From assembly GCA_900290375.1 (NCBI GenBank), contig OMOF01000246.1, forward strand, positions 1-32,497: a stretch of DNA of 32,497 nt, in the 5' to 3' direction. Position numbers and translations under genes: made by a program. Shown here one piece after another: positions 8,759 to 17,006 of the stretch; positions within the stretch are counted from its first letter, which is position 1; each line of letters starts with the position of its first letter. Origin of the DNA: Candidatus Desulfosporosinus infrequens (lineage in GTDB: Bacteria; Bacillota; Desulfitobacteriia; Desulfitobacteriales; Desulfitobacteriaceae). Under the pieces are notes generated by a model that saw only the letters and a list, made by a program, of their open reading frames with translations, did no database searches and had not been told where the DNA came from.

Positions 8759-10024
8759 ATGAACGAATATCAGGTTATTGTGGTTGGTGGCGGAGCAGCT
8801 GGCATGATGGCTGCTGGTCAAGCTGCTAAAGGCGGTGCAAAGGTGCTATTACTAGAGAAGAAGGAACGTCTGGGTCGGAAAATTGCCATATCAGGTAAAG
8901 GACGTTGTAATATAACTAACGAAGAAAATGTCTCGGACTTTATTAGCCACTATCCGGGAAATGGTCGGTTCTTACATAGTATTCTGAGAGATTTTGATAA
9001 TGTGGTCTTACGGGATTTTTTTGCCAGCTATGGAGTTGAGACTAAAGTTGAACGAGGAGGACGCGTTTTTCCAGTTTCTGATGAAGCAGAAAAGGTTGTT
9101 GAAGCCCTAGAGGCCTTTCTGGCAGATAAGGGAGTAGAGATACGATCAGGAATTGCTGTAGAAGAAATTATAGTCGAAAATGGGCAGGTTACAGGAGTGC
9201 GAGGAGCGGGTCAAAAAAGATATTTGGCACCTGTAGTTATTGTTTGTACTGGAGGCTCCTCTTACCCGGCGACTGGTTCAAATGGGGATGGGTTTCGGTT
9301 TGCTCGAAAACTTGGTCACCATGTGATTACACCCCGTCCAGCCTTGGTTCCCCTCAAAGCAGCCGAAGATTGGGCGAAAGAGCTACAAGGTCTTGCCTTG
9401 CGCAATGTAGAGGCCACTTTATGGATGGATGGAAAGAAGCGAGTTGCTGAGTTTGGAGAAATGCTGTTTACGCATTTTGGGGTATCTGGTCCCATCATTT
9501 TAACGCTAAGTCGTCAGGCCGGAGATGCGCTTCGTAAAGGAGAACAAGTCGAGTTGCGAATTAATTTGAAGCCCGCTCTTTCGCCCGAACAGTTAGATGC
9601 CCGAGTCCAACGGGATTTTCAAAAGTATAGCAACAAACAATTTAAGAATGCCTTGGATGACCTTTTGCCTCAGAGTCTGATTCCAGTCATGATCCGTTTG
9701 AGCAGAATTAACCCTGAAGGGCTTGTGCATCAGATCAGCCGTGAAGAACGAAAACGTTTGGTGGGGTTGTTGCAAGAGTTACCTCTCACGATTACAGAGA
9801 CCCTGCCCATAGAGGCCGCAATTGTAACGGCTGGGGGAGTTGATGTTAAGGAAATCAACCCCAAAACAATGGCTTCAAAATGTGTAGAAGGGCTTTATTG
9901 GGCTGGCGAGGTTGTGGATGTCGATGGTATTACGGGCGGATATAACCTCCAGGCTGCGTTTGCAATGGGCTACAGAGCGGGACGTGCTGCTTGTGATAAT
10001 GCTCTCTCTCGGTGGTCTGATTAA
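8759..10024 (+). CDS. HI0933-family NAD(P)/FAD-dependent oxidoreductase
   Basis: VIVVGGGAAGMMAAGQAAKGGAKVLLLEKKERLGRKIAISGKGRCNITN and GGVDVKEINPKTMASKCVEGLYWAGEVVDVDGITGGYNLQAAFAMG. ORF track starts at 8651; the ATG at 8759 has AAAGGAAA upstream. Confidence 0.93.
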   Translation: MNEYQVIVVGGGAAGMMAAGQAAKGGAKVLLLEKKERLGRKIAISGKGRCNITNEENVSDFISHYPGNGRFLHSILRDFDNVVLRDFFASYGVETKVERGGRVFPVSDEAEKVVEALEAFLADKGVEIRSGIAVEEIIVENGQVTGVRGAGQKRYLAPVVIVCTGGSSYPATGSNGDGFRFARKLGHHVITPRPALVPLKAAEDWAKELQGLALRNVEATLWMDGKKRVAEFGEMLFTHFGVSGPIILTLSRQAGDALRKGEQVELRINLKPALSPEQLDARVQRDFQKYSNKQFKNALDDLLPQSLIPVMIRLSRINPEGLVHQISREERKRLVGLLQELPLTITETLPIEAAIVTAGGVDVKEINPKTMASKCVEGLYWAGEVVDVDGITGGYNLQAAFAMGYRAGRAACDNALSRWSD

Positions 10025-10061
10025 TATGCTTTCTGCATAAACTCTTTTCGAGGTGGTGTAC

Positions 10062-10541
10062 GTGCGTCGGAGAGAAAATTTATTGGAATTGGTGTGGAAC
10101 ACAGTTCAGCGGGGAGAACGCCAGTTCATCCGGGCAATGGTGCTGGCATCAGTATTACTTATCTTAATGCAGTTAAGTGTGGTAAGGGATCCGCTTCAAT
10201 TCTATATGGCAGTGGCGTCAAAGGTCGAAGCTCCTCCATTGGAGTTGCCGACTCTTGCTAATCCTGCGCTTCTCGAATCAGTTAAGACCTGGCAGGTGAC
10301 TTTAAAGGCGATACCTGCAGCTCCAATTCGGGTGCTTCAAAACGGGAAAATAATTGCCACTTTAGCTAAAGGCGAACAACAAATAATGGTTGAGTCCGGG
10401 CAAATTCAGTTGGACGGGACAGGTCTAGGTCAGACCATAAGGGTACAAGTCATAAAAAAAGATCCTCAATTACTTGAACCTCGTCAGAATCAGCTAGTCG
10501 TGTTACAAGGAAATATTCAAAATATGCTGGTGAGACCGTAG
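10062..10541 (+). CDS. Hypothetical membrane-anchored protein
   Basis: Single N-terminal hydrophobic segment (FIRAMVLASVLLILMQLSVV). GAGGTGG RBS before GTG 10062 (track start 10053). Confidence 0.6.
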   Translation: MRRRENLLELVWNTVQRGERQFIRAMVLASVLLILMQLSVVRDPLQFYMAVASKVEAPPLELPTLANPALLESVKTWQVTLKAIPAAPIRVLQNGKIIATLAKGEQQIMVESGQIQLDGTGLGQTIRVQVIKKDPQLLEPRQNQLVVLQGNIQNMLVRP

Positions 10542-10644
10542 GTTGCAAATCCTACGTTGGCATACTATAATTACTCTCAAGTATAATTTTTCACTTTAAA
10601 AGTCCGAAGAGATCTTATTTGTCTTGAAGCCAAGAAAAGGAGGG

Positions 10645-10735
10645 TAGTACGGTAGGATGGAACTAACTTTTAGGATTGAAGAATGGTGGGACGGTTTCTA
10701 AACAAAACAAAGACACCTGAAAGGTGTCTTTTTAT
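10645..10735 (+). promoter_or_regulatory. Leader of hutP: TAG/TAGGATNG motifs followed by intrinsic terminator
   Basis: TAGGATGG at 10653 and TAGGATTG at 10671 precede the terminator AGACACCT-gaa-AGGTGTCT-TTTTT (10711-10734). Confidence 0.5.
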
Positions 10736-10838
10736 ACTAGTAGGTCTTCATGTCGCTATACGGAACTACTGATGAATGTTAATAAGCTATTTTCACCCTT
10801 GACCAGCGCATCAGTATAACTTAGGGGAAAGGAAGAAC

Positions 10839-11261
10839 GTGATAATGGCACAAAGCAAGAAAATTGCACTCGCTGCCTTAAAGATGGCTATGACAGAGAG
10901 CCGAGAAGAAGAGACTCATTTAAAAGAGTCATATTTGCGGCTGGGAATTAAAACCGCAGCGGTAGATTACGGTGGAGAGTACATCAGTTCAATCCGAAAG
11001 ATTGTAGAACGTGCTATTGTCGCAGCCAAACGCGAAGGGGCCATCCAAGAGACACATGGGGATGAAGGGGCAGTTGCTGGCGCCACTCGTGAGGCGCTAA
11101 GTCAAATTATGAACAAAGCTATAGGTTTGAATATCGGCGGAAAGATTGGAATCGCACGTCAGGACGATCATTTAAGCGTTGCGATCTTTTTTGGAATCGG
11201 TCTATTACATTTGGATGAGGTAGCTGTGGGCTTGGGACATCGGGTTGCTCCTAAAGAATAA
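10839..11261 (+). CDS. hutP: HutP-family RNA-binding antiterminator-like protein
   Basis: Similar in layout to HutP, with a C-terminal half DHLSVAIFFGIGLLHLDEVAVGLGHRV resembling the HutP ending (...GVGINHI). Family call from memory. Confidence 0.8.
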   Translation: MIMAQSKKIALAALKMAMTESREEETHLKESYLRLGIKTAAVDYGGEYISSIRKIVERAIVAAKREGAIQETHGDEGAVAGATREALSQIMNKAIGLNIGGKIGIARQDDHLSVAIFFGIGLLHLDEVAVGLGHRVAPKE

Positions 11262-11273
11262 AGGGGGTAGAAC

Positions 11274-11642
11274 ATGGTAAGAGGAATTCGAGGTGCGACA
11301 ACGGTAGAGAATAATGATGCCGAGGAGATTCGAATAGCGACTCAAGAACTGTTGCAGCTGATTCTGTCTGAAAATCAGCTTAGCACAGAAGACCTGGTCA
11401 GTGCCATTTTTACTGTTACTTCGGATTTGAACGCAGATTTTCCTGCGTCTAGTGCACGCGGCATAGGTTGGCAGTTGGTACCACTACTTTGTGCGACGGA
11501 AATTCCAGTGCCCGGTGCACTTCCGCGTTGCGTTCGAGTGCTATTGCACGTTAATACGACACGAAATCAAAAAGAAATCCGGCATATCTTTTTACGCAAT
11601 GCCGCTTCATTGCGTAAAGATCTTGTTGATTCCGATACTTAA
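11274..11642 (+). CDS. aroH: Monofunctional chorismate mutase (AroH type)
   Basis: [55 protein letters not shown]. Confidence 0.94.
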   Translation: MVRGIRGATTVENNDAEEIRIATQELLQLILSENQLSTEDLVSAIFTVTSDLNADFPASSARGIGWQLVPLLCATEIPVPGALPRCVRVLLHVNTTRNQKEIRHIFLRNAASLRKDLVDSDT

Positions 11643-11888
11643 GAAGTAGGGATTGTGAGACTTTTTAATCGTGATTAGGGGTTGTGAGGACAGTCCTTTA
11701 TATGGTAAGATGGTTTAAATTTTAAATTTGGCTGATGGATTAAAAGCTTTGTTTGGCAAAGCTTATGTAGGATGGTGTCAGTGGGTTTGTCGAGGTGCTT
11801 CGCTTAGAAGGACTTGCCAAAGATAAGTAGGATAGTAGGATGGGAGCGATTAAAAGTTATGGCACCCTCTATTTAGGGTGCCTTTTTG
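11643..11888 (+). promoter_or_regulatory. Putative RNA leader upstream of aroF with direct repeats, hairpin and intrinsic terminator
   Basis: TAGGGATTGTGAG (11647) and TAGGGGTTGTGAG (11676); hairpin AAGCTTTG/CAAAGCTT (11744-11764); TAGGATGG (11768), TAGGATAG (11828), TAGGATGG (11836); terminator GGCACCCT/AGGGTGCC-TTTTT (11861-11887). Confidence 0.5.
11861..11887 (+). terminator. Intrinsic terminator between aroH and aroF
   Basis: Perfect 8-bp stem GGCACCCT/AGGGTGCC followed by TTTTT. Confidence 0.85.
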
Positions 11889-11999
11889 CATCCAAGTTGG
11901 AAATTGAAGAGTGACCTTGCGAGACAAGGGGCTTGGAGCATTGAATATTTTAGAAACTTGTACGAAACAATGTAGTATGGTAGAAAGGGGTCGGAGAGA

Positions 12000-13028
12000 A
12001 TGATTATCGTTTTAAAAATGGGTTCGACGGTAGAGCAGATTGAAGAAGTTTCCACACGGTTAACTGAAGGGGGTTTCAAAGTACATCTGTCCCAAGGGGT
12101 AGAGAAAACAATCATGGGGGCTATTGGGGATCGGATGCGGATTGAAGCGCTTGATTTAGAAGCGTTGCCTTGGGTAGAAAAAGTTGTGCCTATTCTAGCA
12201 CCGTATAAATTGGTCAGTCGCGAGTTTCATCCTGCGGATACTATTATCCGTGTTGGAGGACATGAAATTGGAGGAAATACGGTCCACGTTATGGCAGGAC
12301 CTTGTGCGGTTGAAAGTCGAGCACAGATCTTGGAAACTGCCCATGCTGTGCGCGAGGCTGGGGCAACTTTTTTACGTGGCGGAGCCTTTAAGCCACGAAC
12401 TTCTCCCTATTCTTTCCAGGGGCTGGAGGAAGAAGGATTACGCTATTTGGCAGAAGCCCGTGCTGAAACGGGACTTTTAGTGATAACAGAGGTTATTGAT
12501 GCGCAGGACGTTTCTTTGGTGGCGGATTATGCGGATGTTCTCCAAATCGGCGCTCGGAACATGCAGAACTTCGTTCTACTCAAAGAAGTAGCCAAGTGCG
12601 GAAAACCTGTCCTTCTCAAAAGAGGGCCGTCTGCAACCTTAGAGGAATGGATGATGGCGGCAGAATATATTATGGCTGGAGGGAATTACCAAGTAATGTT
12701 CTGCGAACGGGGTATCCGAACCTTCGAAACTTATACGCGGAATACGCTCGATTTGAGCATGGTACCTGCTCTGCATGCCCTTTCACACTTACCAGTCATT
12801 ATTGACCCTAGTCATGGAACTGGGCGGTGGCAACTGGTTCATCCTATGGCGAAAGCGGCTTTGGCTGCTGGAGCTGATGGCCTGATTGTCGAAGTTCATC
12901 CGCATCCAGAAAAGGCCGTTTCAGACGGAAAACAGTCCTTAACGCCTGAAAAGTTCCAAGTTATGATGGCTGATTTGGCAAGGCTTACTTCCGTTCTAGA
13001 TCGTAAATTGGGGGAAGTGAAATCGTGA
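12000..13028 (+). CDS. aroF: 3-deoxy-7-phosphoheptulonate (DAHP) synthase, AroF/AroG-type with N-terminal ferredoxin-like domain
   Basis: MAGPCAVESRAQILETA, GGAFKPRTSPYSFQG, QIGARNMQNF, VIIDPSHGTGR. AGAAAGGGG RBS. Confidence 0.95.
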   Translation: MIIVLKMGSTVEQIEEVSTRLTEGGFKVHLSQGVEKTIMGAIGDRMRIEALDLEALPWVEKVVPILAPYKLVSREFHPADTIIRVGGHEIGGNTVHVMAGPCAVESRAQILETAHAVREAGATFLRGGAFKPRTSPYSFQGLEEEGLRYLAEARAETGLLVITEVIDAQDVSLVADYADVLQIGARNMQNFVLLKEVAKCGKPVLLKRGPSATLEEWMMAAEYIMAGGNYQVMFCERGIRTFETYTRNTLDLSMVPALHALSHLPVIIDPSHGTGRWQLVHPMAKAALAAGADGLIVEVHPHPEKAVSDGKQSLTPEKFQVMMADLARLTSVLDRKLGEVKS

Positions 13029-13927
13029 TAGATGGTCCAGAAGGGATTTTAACGCCTGGATGGTCAGGCCTTCGCATTCCGAAGGCCTGCATCTTCGGCT
13101 TGGGACTGATCGGCGGGTCATGGGCCGGTGCTTTGCATCAGATGGGATGGGAGGTTTTTGCGGTTGATCCGGAGAGGTCGAGTATTGATGAAGCTGTATG
13201 TAGGGGATGGATTCAGGCAGGCTGGACAGAAATGCCAGCGTTTCTGGAGGTGGATTTGGTCGTTCTAGCTCTACCCCTTAAAGAGTTGGCGAATGGATAT
13301 GATCAATTAATGGGCAGAATTTCCAAGGGGACGGTTGTTACCGATGTAGGAAGTATAAAAACAGAGATTTGCAATAAATCGCAAAGAGATGTCCAAACGC
13401 ATTCTCGTGACTTTTATTTTGTAGGCGGTCACCCTATGGCAGGTTCGGAACAGTCTGGGTTTGGGGTCGCGGACCCTGATCTTTTTAGGGGGTATCCCTA
13501 TGTCTTAACTCCTGCAACTGATTGCCCGCAACAAGTAGTTCAAAAGCTCGTAGAAATCGTTCAAGGGTTTGGAGCCAAAGTCGTGTTTCGAGAGCCTGTT
13601 AAACATGATGTAGAAGTGGCAATGGTTAGCCATATCCCTCATTTGCTAGCGGTAGCGCTAACCTTAGCTACGCAGGATGCTTCCAAGGAGGGGGAATCGG
13701 CCCTAGAATTAGCCGGACGGAGTTTCCGCGATTTGACGCGTATTGCAGACAGTTCTCCCGAGATGTGGAAGGAAATTATGGTGAGGAATGCCGAGGCAAT
13801 TCTTGACGGGCTTACCTTTTGGGAACGAAGAATAAAGGAACTAAAGGAGTGCATTCAGCAGGGAGAGGGAGAGGAGATCGCCTCAGCGTTTCGCAAGGCA
13901 CATGAGGTTCGGAGATTCATCAATTAG
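13025..13927 (+). CDS. tyrA: Prephenate dehydrogenase
   Basis: FGLGLIGGSWAGAL Rossmann motif, TDVGSIKTEI, GGHPMAGSEQSGF. GTG start overlaps the aroF stop. Confidence 0.94.
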   Translation: MIDGPEGILTPGWSGLRIPKACIFGLGLIGGSWAGALHQMGWEVFAVDPERSSIDEAVCRGWIQAGWTEMPAFLEVDLVVLALPLKELANGYDQLMGRISKGTVVTDVGSIKTEICNKSQRDVQTHSRDFYFVGGHPMAGSEQSGFGVADPDLFRGYPYVLTPATDCPQQVVQKLVEIVQGFGAKVVFREPVKHDVEVAMVSHIPHLLAVALTLATQDASKEGESALELAGRSFRDLTRIADSSPEMWKEIMVRNAEAILDGLTFWERRIKELKECIQQGEGEEIASAFRKAHEVRRFIN

Positions 13928-13979
13928 GCAGTTAGAAACGGTAAGTCAATCAAATCGATGACTGAGGGGGTTAATATTT

Positions 13980-15266
13980 ATGCGAGGCGTGTTTATTAAG
14001 CCAGTCTCCGGTGTCAAAGGAGAAATTAGAGTCCCTGGTGATAAATCCATTTCCCATCGGGCGGCTCTCCTAGGCGGGATGGCTCATGGAGAAACCCATG
14101 TCTCGAATTTTCTATTAGGCCAGGACTGTTTAAGTACGCTTCAGTGTTTAAAACAACTGGGGGTCGCCTGGGAGAGACAGGGAACGGAAGTTTGGATTCG
14201 AGGCGAGGGGATGGAAGCCTGGCAGGAACCGACGGACGTACTTGATGCTGGTAATTCAGGGACGACGTCTCGGTTGATGCTTGGGGCATTGGCTGGTAGT
14301 CCTTTCTCTGTAACATTCACTGGAGACGAGTCCCTTCGATCTCGCCCAATGCGGCGTGTCACCGACCCACTCAAGCAGATGGGTGCCCAAATTATGGGTC
14401 GGCAAGGTGGTAATCTATTTCCGCTCACGATGAGCGGTGGTCAGCTGCAAGGACAGGCGTTTCGAACAGTCGTGGCCTCAGCCCAAGTAAAATCAGCTAT
14501 TATCCTGGCAGGGGTGAGAGCGAATGGAGAAACGAAAGTGGAGGAACCGGCTCTTTCTAGAGATCATACTGAACGAATGCTCAGGGGGTTCGGTATCGAG
14601 GTACTCAGCGATAAAACCGAGGTAAGAGTTAAGGGCGGTGGCCGCCTTATTGGGCAAGATGTTTCGGTACCCGGAGACATTTCGTCGGCAGCTTTCTTTC
14701 TTATCTTAGGAAGTTTGGTTGGACGTGGAGAACTTATCCTGCCGAATGTTGGGGTAAACCCGACGCGTACCGGAATATTGGACGCCCTCAGAGCTATGGG
14801 GGCGGATATCGAATTGCTCGATGTTTCGGAAGTCTGTGGTGAGCCTAGGGCAACGTTGCGTGTTCGTCCCGCGCGACTTAAAGGGATCGAAATTGGAGGG
14901 GATATGATTCCGCGTCTAATTGATGAAATCCCGATTTTGGCTGTGGCCGCATGCCTAGCCGAAGGAGAAACTGTCATTCGGGATGCCGCAGAACTGCGGG
15001 TCAAGGAAACCGACCGCATCCGTTCGGTAGCGGAGGGATTAACCGCCTTGGGAGCCAAAGTTGAAGAACTTCCCGATGGGTTGCGCATTCAGGGTCAACC
15101 GTCCTTGCGGGGTGGACAAGCAAGTAGCCTAGGAGATCATCGGTTGGCTATGGCCTGGGCCATCGCTGGTATGTTATCTAAAGAAGGCGTCAGCGTGGAA
15201 GACTTAGAGGCAGCAGATGTATCCTATCCGGATTTTTTGGCCGTGCTTGAGAAGGTAGCTCAATGA
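13980..15266 (+). CDS. aroA: 3-phosphoshikimate 1-carboxyvinyltransferase (EPSP synthase)
   Basis: VPGDKSISHRAALLGG, LDAGNSGTTSRLMLGALAG, RVKETDRIRSVAEGL, DHRLAMAWAIAG. Confidence 0.97.
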   Translation: MRGVFIKPVSGVKGEIRVPGDKSISHRAALLGGMAHGETHVSNFLLGQDCLSTLQCLKQLGVAWERQGTEVWIRGEGMEAWQEPTDVLDAGNSGTTSRLMLGALAGSPFSVTFTGDESLRSRPMRRVTDPLKQMGAQIMGRQGGNLFPLTMSGGQLQGQAFRTVVASAQVKSAIILAGVRANGETKVEEPALSRDHTERMLRGFGIEVLSDKTEVRVKGGGRLIGQDVSVPGDISSAAFFLILGSLVGRGELILPNVGVNPTRTGILDALRAMGADIELLDVSEVCGEPRATLRVRPARLKGIEIGGDMIPRLIDEIPILAVAACLAEGETVIRDAAELRVKETDRIRSVAEGLTALGAKVEELPDGLRIQGQPSLRGGQASSLGDHRLAMAWAIAGMLSKEGVSVEDLEAADVSYPDFLAVLEKVAQ

Positions 15267-16009
15267 ATCAGAGGGTATCTCGTGAAGTGAAAAAAGGCTT
15301 TGCCTTTGGTTTGCGACAATCTTTGACGATAGCGATTGGGTATGCGCCAGTGGCGGTAACGTTTGGAATTTTAGCGACGCAGTTCGGCCTAACCTTTTGG
15401 GAAGCCGGACTGATGTCTTTTTTGGTTTATGCAGGTGCAGCACAGTTTATTGCGATTGCCATGCTTCATCAGGGGGCAACTGTAGGGATGGTTGGCCTGA
15501 CCACATTAATTCTTAATAGTCGCCATTTGTTGATGAGTATGTCGGTTGTTCCTAATTTCCCCAATAGAACGCTGCCCTGGTCTTTAGGGTTGGCCCAAGG
15601 GCTTACAGATGAAACATTTGTACTAAATACGAGGGTATTGAAGGATGTGGACGGGGAAAGTAATCGTCGCCGTGTCATGCTAGGAATTAACCTTGGCGCG
15701 TTTGTATCTTGGTTTGTTTTTACAATCCTGGGGGGTGTGATCGGGAAATGGTTGCCGGTTCAGTTCTCGGGGTTCCAGTTCGCTCTCTTAGCCCTATTCA
15801 TTATTTTGACGATATCATCGCTGTCTAAGAAAAACCTTATGACTTATCTTTTAGCCGCATTACTAGCCATCGTTTTCAAACTGCTTATCCCTGGGAAAGT
15901 ATATTTGCTTTTGAGTGTGACTCTCGCGGCAGGCATTGGCGCATGGTGGCGTCGGAGAGAACTTCCACTTCAGAATGAGCAGCAAAAAGGGCAGATGCCA
16001 AAGTTGTAA
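15263..16009 (+). CDS. azlC: AzlC-family branched-chain amino acid exporter subunit
   Basis: YAPVAVTFGILATQFGLTFWEAGLMSFLVYAGAAQFIAIAML and LNSRHLLMSM. ATGA overlap with aroA. Confidence 0.93.
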   Translation: MNQRVSREVKKGFAFGLRQSLTIAIGYAPVAVTFGILATQFGLTFWEAGLMSFLVYAGAAQFIAIAMLHQGATVGMVGLTTLILNSRHLLMSMSVVPNFPNRTLPWSLGLAQGLTDETFVLNTRVLKDVDGESNRRRVMLGINLGAFVSWFVFTILGGVIGKWLPVQFSGFQFALLALFIILTISSLSKKNLMTYLLAALLAIVFKLLIPGKVYLLLSVTLAAGIGAWWRRRELPLQNEQQKGQMPKL

Positions 16010-16027
16010 AGAGAGGAGAGGAGGACC

Positions 16028-16348
16028 ATGTCAGTCCGACTTCTTGAGACAATCTTATTAATGACCTTAGTCACTTATGGCTCGCGGGTTTTACCATTTC
16101 TCTTGTTCAAAGGAAAGAATGTTCAAGGCTTTGCGCGGGATTTCATTGAACTTGTCCCAATCGCCCTACTGGCGGCGTTAGTCATTCCAGACCTGATGAT
16201 ACAGGGAGATACAATTGCCATAATACATAATCCTTTTTTATGGGCAGGAGTCTTAACGTTTCTTTTTGCTCGGTTGGTTCCAAATCTTTTTCTAGGAATT
16301 ATTTTTGGGATGAGTGTGTTTTGGGGATTGGATAAGTTTCTTAAGTGA
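16028..16348 (+). CDS. azlD: AzlD-family branched-chain amino acid exporter subunit
   Basis: TYGSRVLPFLLF; 4 TM segments; directly after azlC. Confidence 0.9.
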   Translation: MSVRLLETILLMTLVTYGSRVLPFLLFKGKNVQGFARDFIELVPIALLAALVIPDLMIQGDTIAIIHNPFLWAGVLTFLFARLVPNLFLGIIFGMSVFWGLDKFLK

Positions 16349-16387
16349 ATATAGTTCGATTAGAATTGGTAATCTACGAAAGATAAG

Positions 16388-16417
16388 ATGTCTAGCTGTA
16401 AGTAGACATTTTTTTTG
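16388..16417 (+). terminator. Intrinsic terminator after azlD
   Basis: ATGTCTA-gctgtaag-TAGACAT followed by a T-tract. Confidence 0.8.
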
Positions 16418-16463
16418 TTGCATCAAAATTTTCTCTCTCGCTAGAATTGTTTTTAAAAGTAGG

Positions 16464-16478
16464 AGAACCGTCCCCTTG
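16464..16478. repeat. Short interspersed AGAACCGTCCCC element (inverse of 8545-8561)
   Basis: agaaccgtccccttg; reverse complement caaggggacggttct. Confidence 0.4.
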
Positions 16479-16655
16479 TCTCTCCACCACAAGTTTATCA
16501 GGATACAATCTAAAAGCAGGAAATTCACCTCTAAAGGAGAATTAGTTTGTAGTTGGAGAGGAGTTTTGTGCAGGAACTGGCATATAGCTCGCTCGGCCTG
16601 GCAAAGGAGAGAATAGAATAATGGTCGGTGAAACCATTTATGCGGATAAAAAAAG

Positions 16656-16680
16656 AAACTCCGAGGAAATCTCAGAGTTT
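16656..16680. terminator. Small hairpin in the azlD/small-ORF intergenic region, possible minus-strand terminator
   Basis: AAACTCCGAG-gaaat-CTCAGAGTTT with one mismatch, and an A-run on its left (T-run on the minus strand). Confidence 0.5.
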
Positions 16681-16721
16681 AAGTGTAGTTAAGTACCATT
16701 AATTAAGTTATAGTTAAAATG

Positions 16722-16919
16722 TTATTGTGGATAGCTACTGCTTGTTTTACTATCGTCCATCATATCCATCTCACTATCTTCATTAGAGCAACCGCACCCT
16801 CGTGATATAATGGTATAGCCGTACTGTTCGGATTTACGCCCAAGTAAAAAAGCTGCTATAAGACTGAGAACAAAAAGAAAACCATGTGTATGATAGTGTT
16901 GTCTTTGCCGGTAAAACAT
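16722..16919 (-). CDS. Small single-TM hypothetical protein with CGC motif
   Basis: Minus-strand RBS AAAGGGAGGGA just before the ATG; predicted hydrophobic helix GFLFVLSLIAAFLLG. Confidence 0.55.
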   Translation of the reverse strand: MFYRQRQHYHTHGFLFVLSLIAAFLLGRKSEQYGYTIISRGCGCSNEDSEMDMMDDSKTSSSYPQ

Positions 16920-17006
16920 TTTTGAAATCCCTCCCTTTATTTTAGAATAGCCTTTTTGGCTGAATTCATGCGGGAAATTTCAGGAAATTAGTTAGGAGGC
17001 GCCGAT

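Noticed and set aside
10641-11888. T-box riboswitches upstream of hutP and aroF
   Set aside because: Some partial resemblance to AGGGTGGNACCGCG (e.g. AGGATGGAAC, GGTGGGACGG), but no full T-box sequence and no matching antiterminator partner in the terminator stem. Needs an Infernal scan; not called.
14026-15088. Minus-strand ORFs inside aroA, including a 174-aa frame
   Set aside because: Ser/Arg/Pro-rich composition typical of antisense frames of a GC-richer gene; no recognisable motifs.
16314-16616. 100-aa ORF downstream of azlD
   Set aside because: Spans the azlD terminator and a repeat fragment; no convincing RBS or family.
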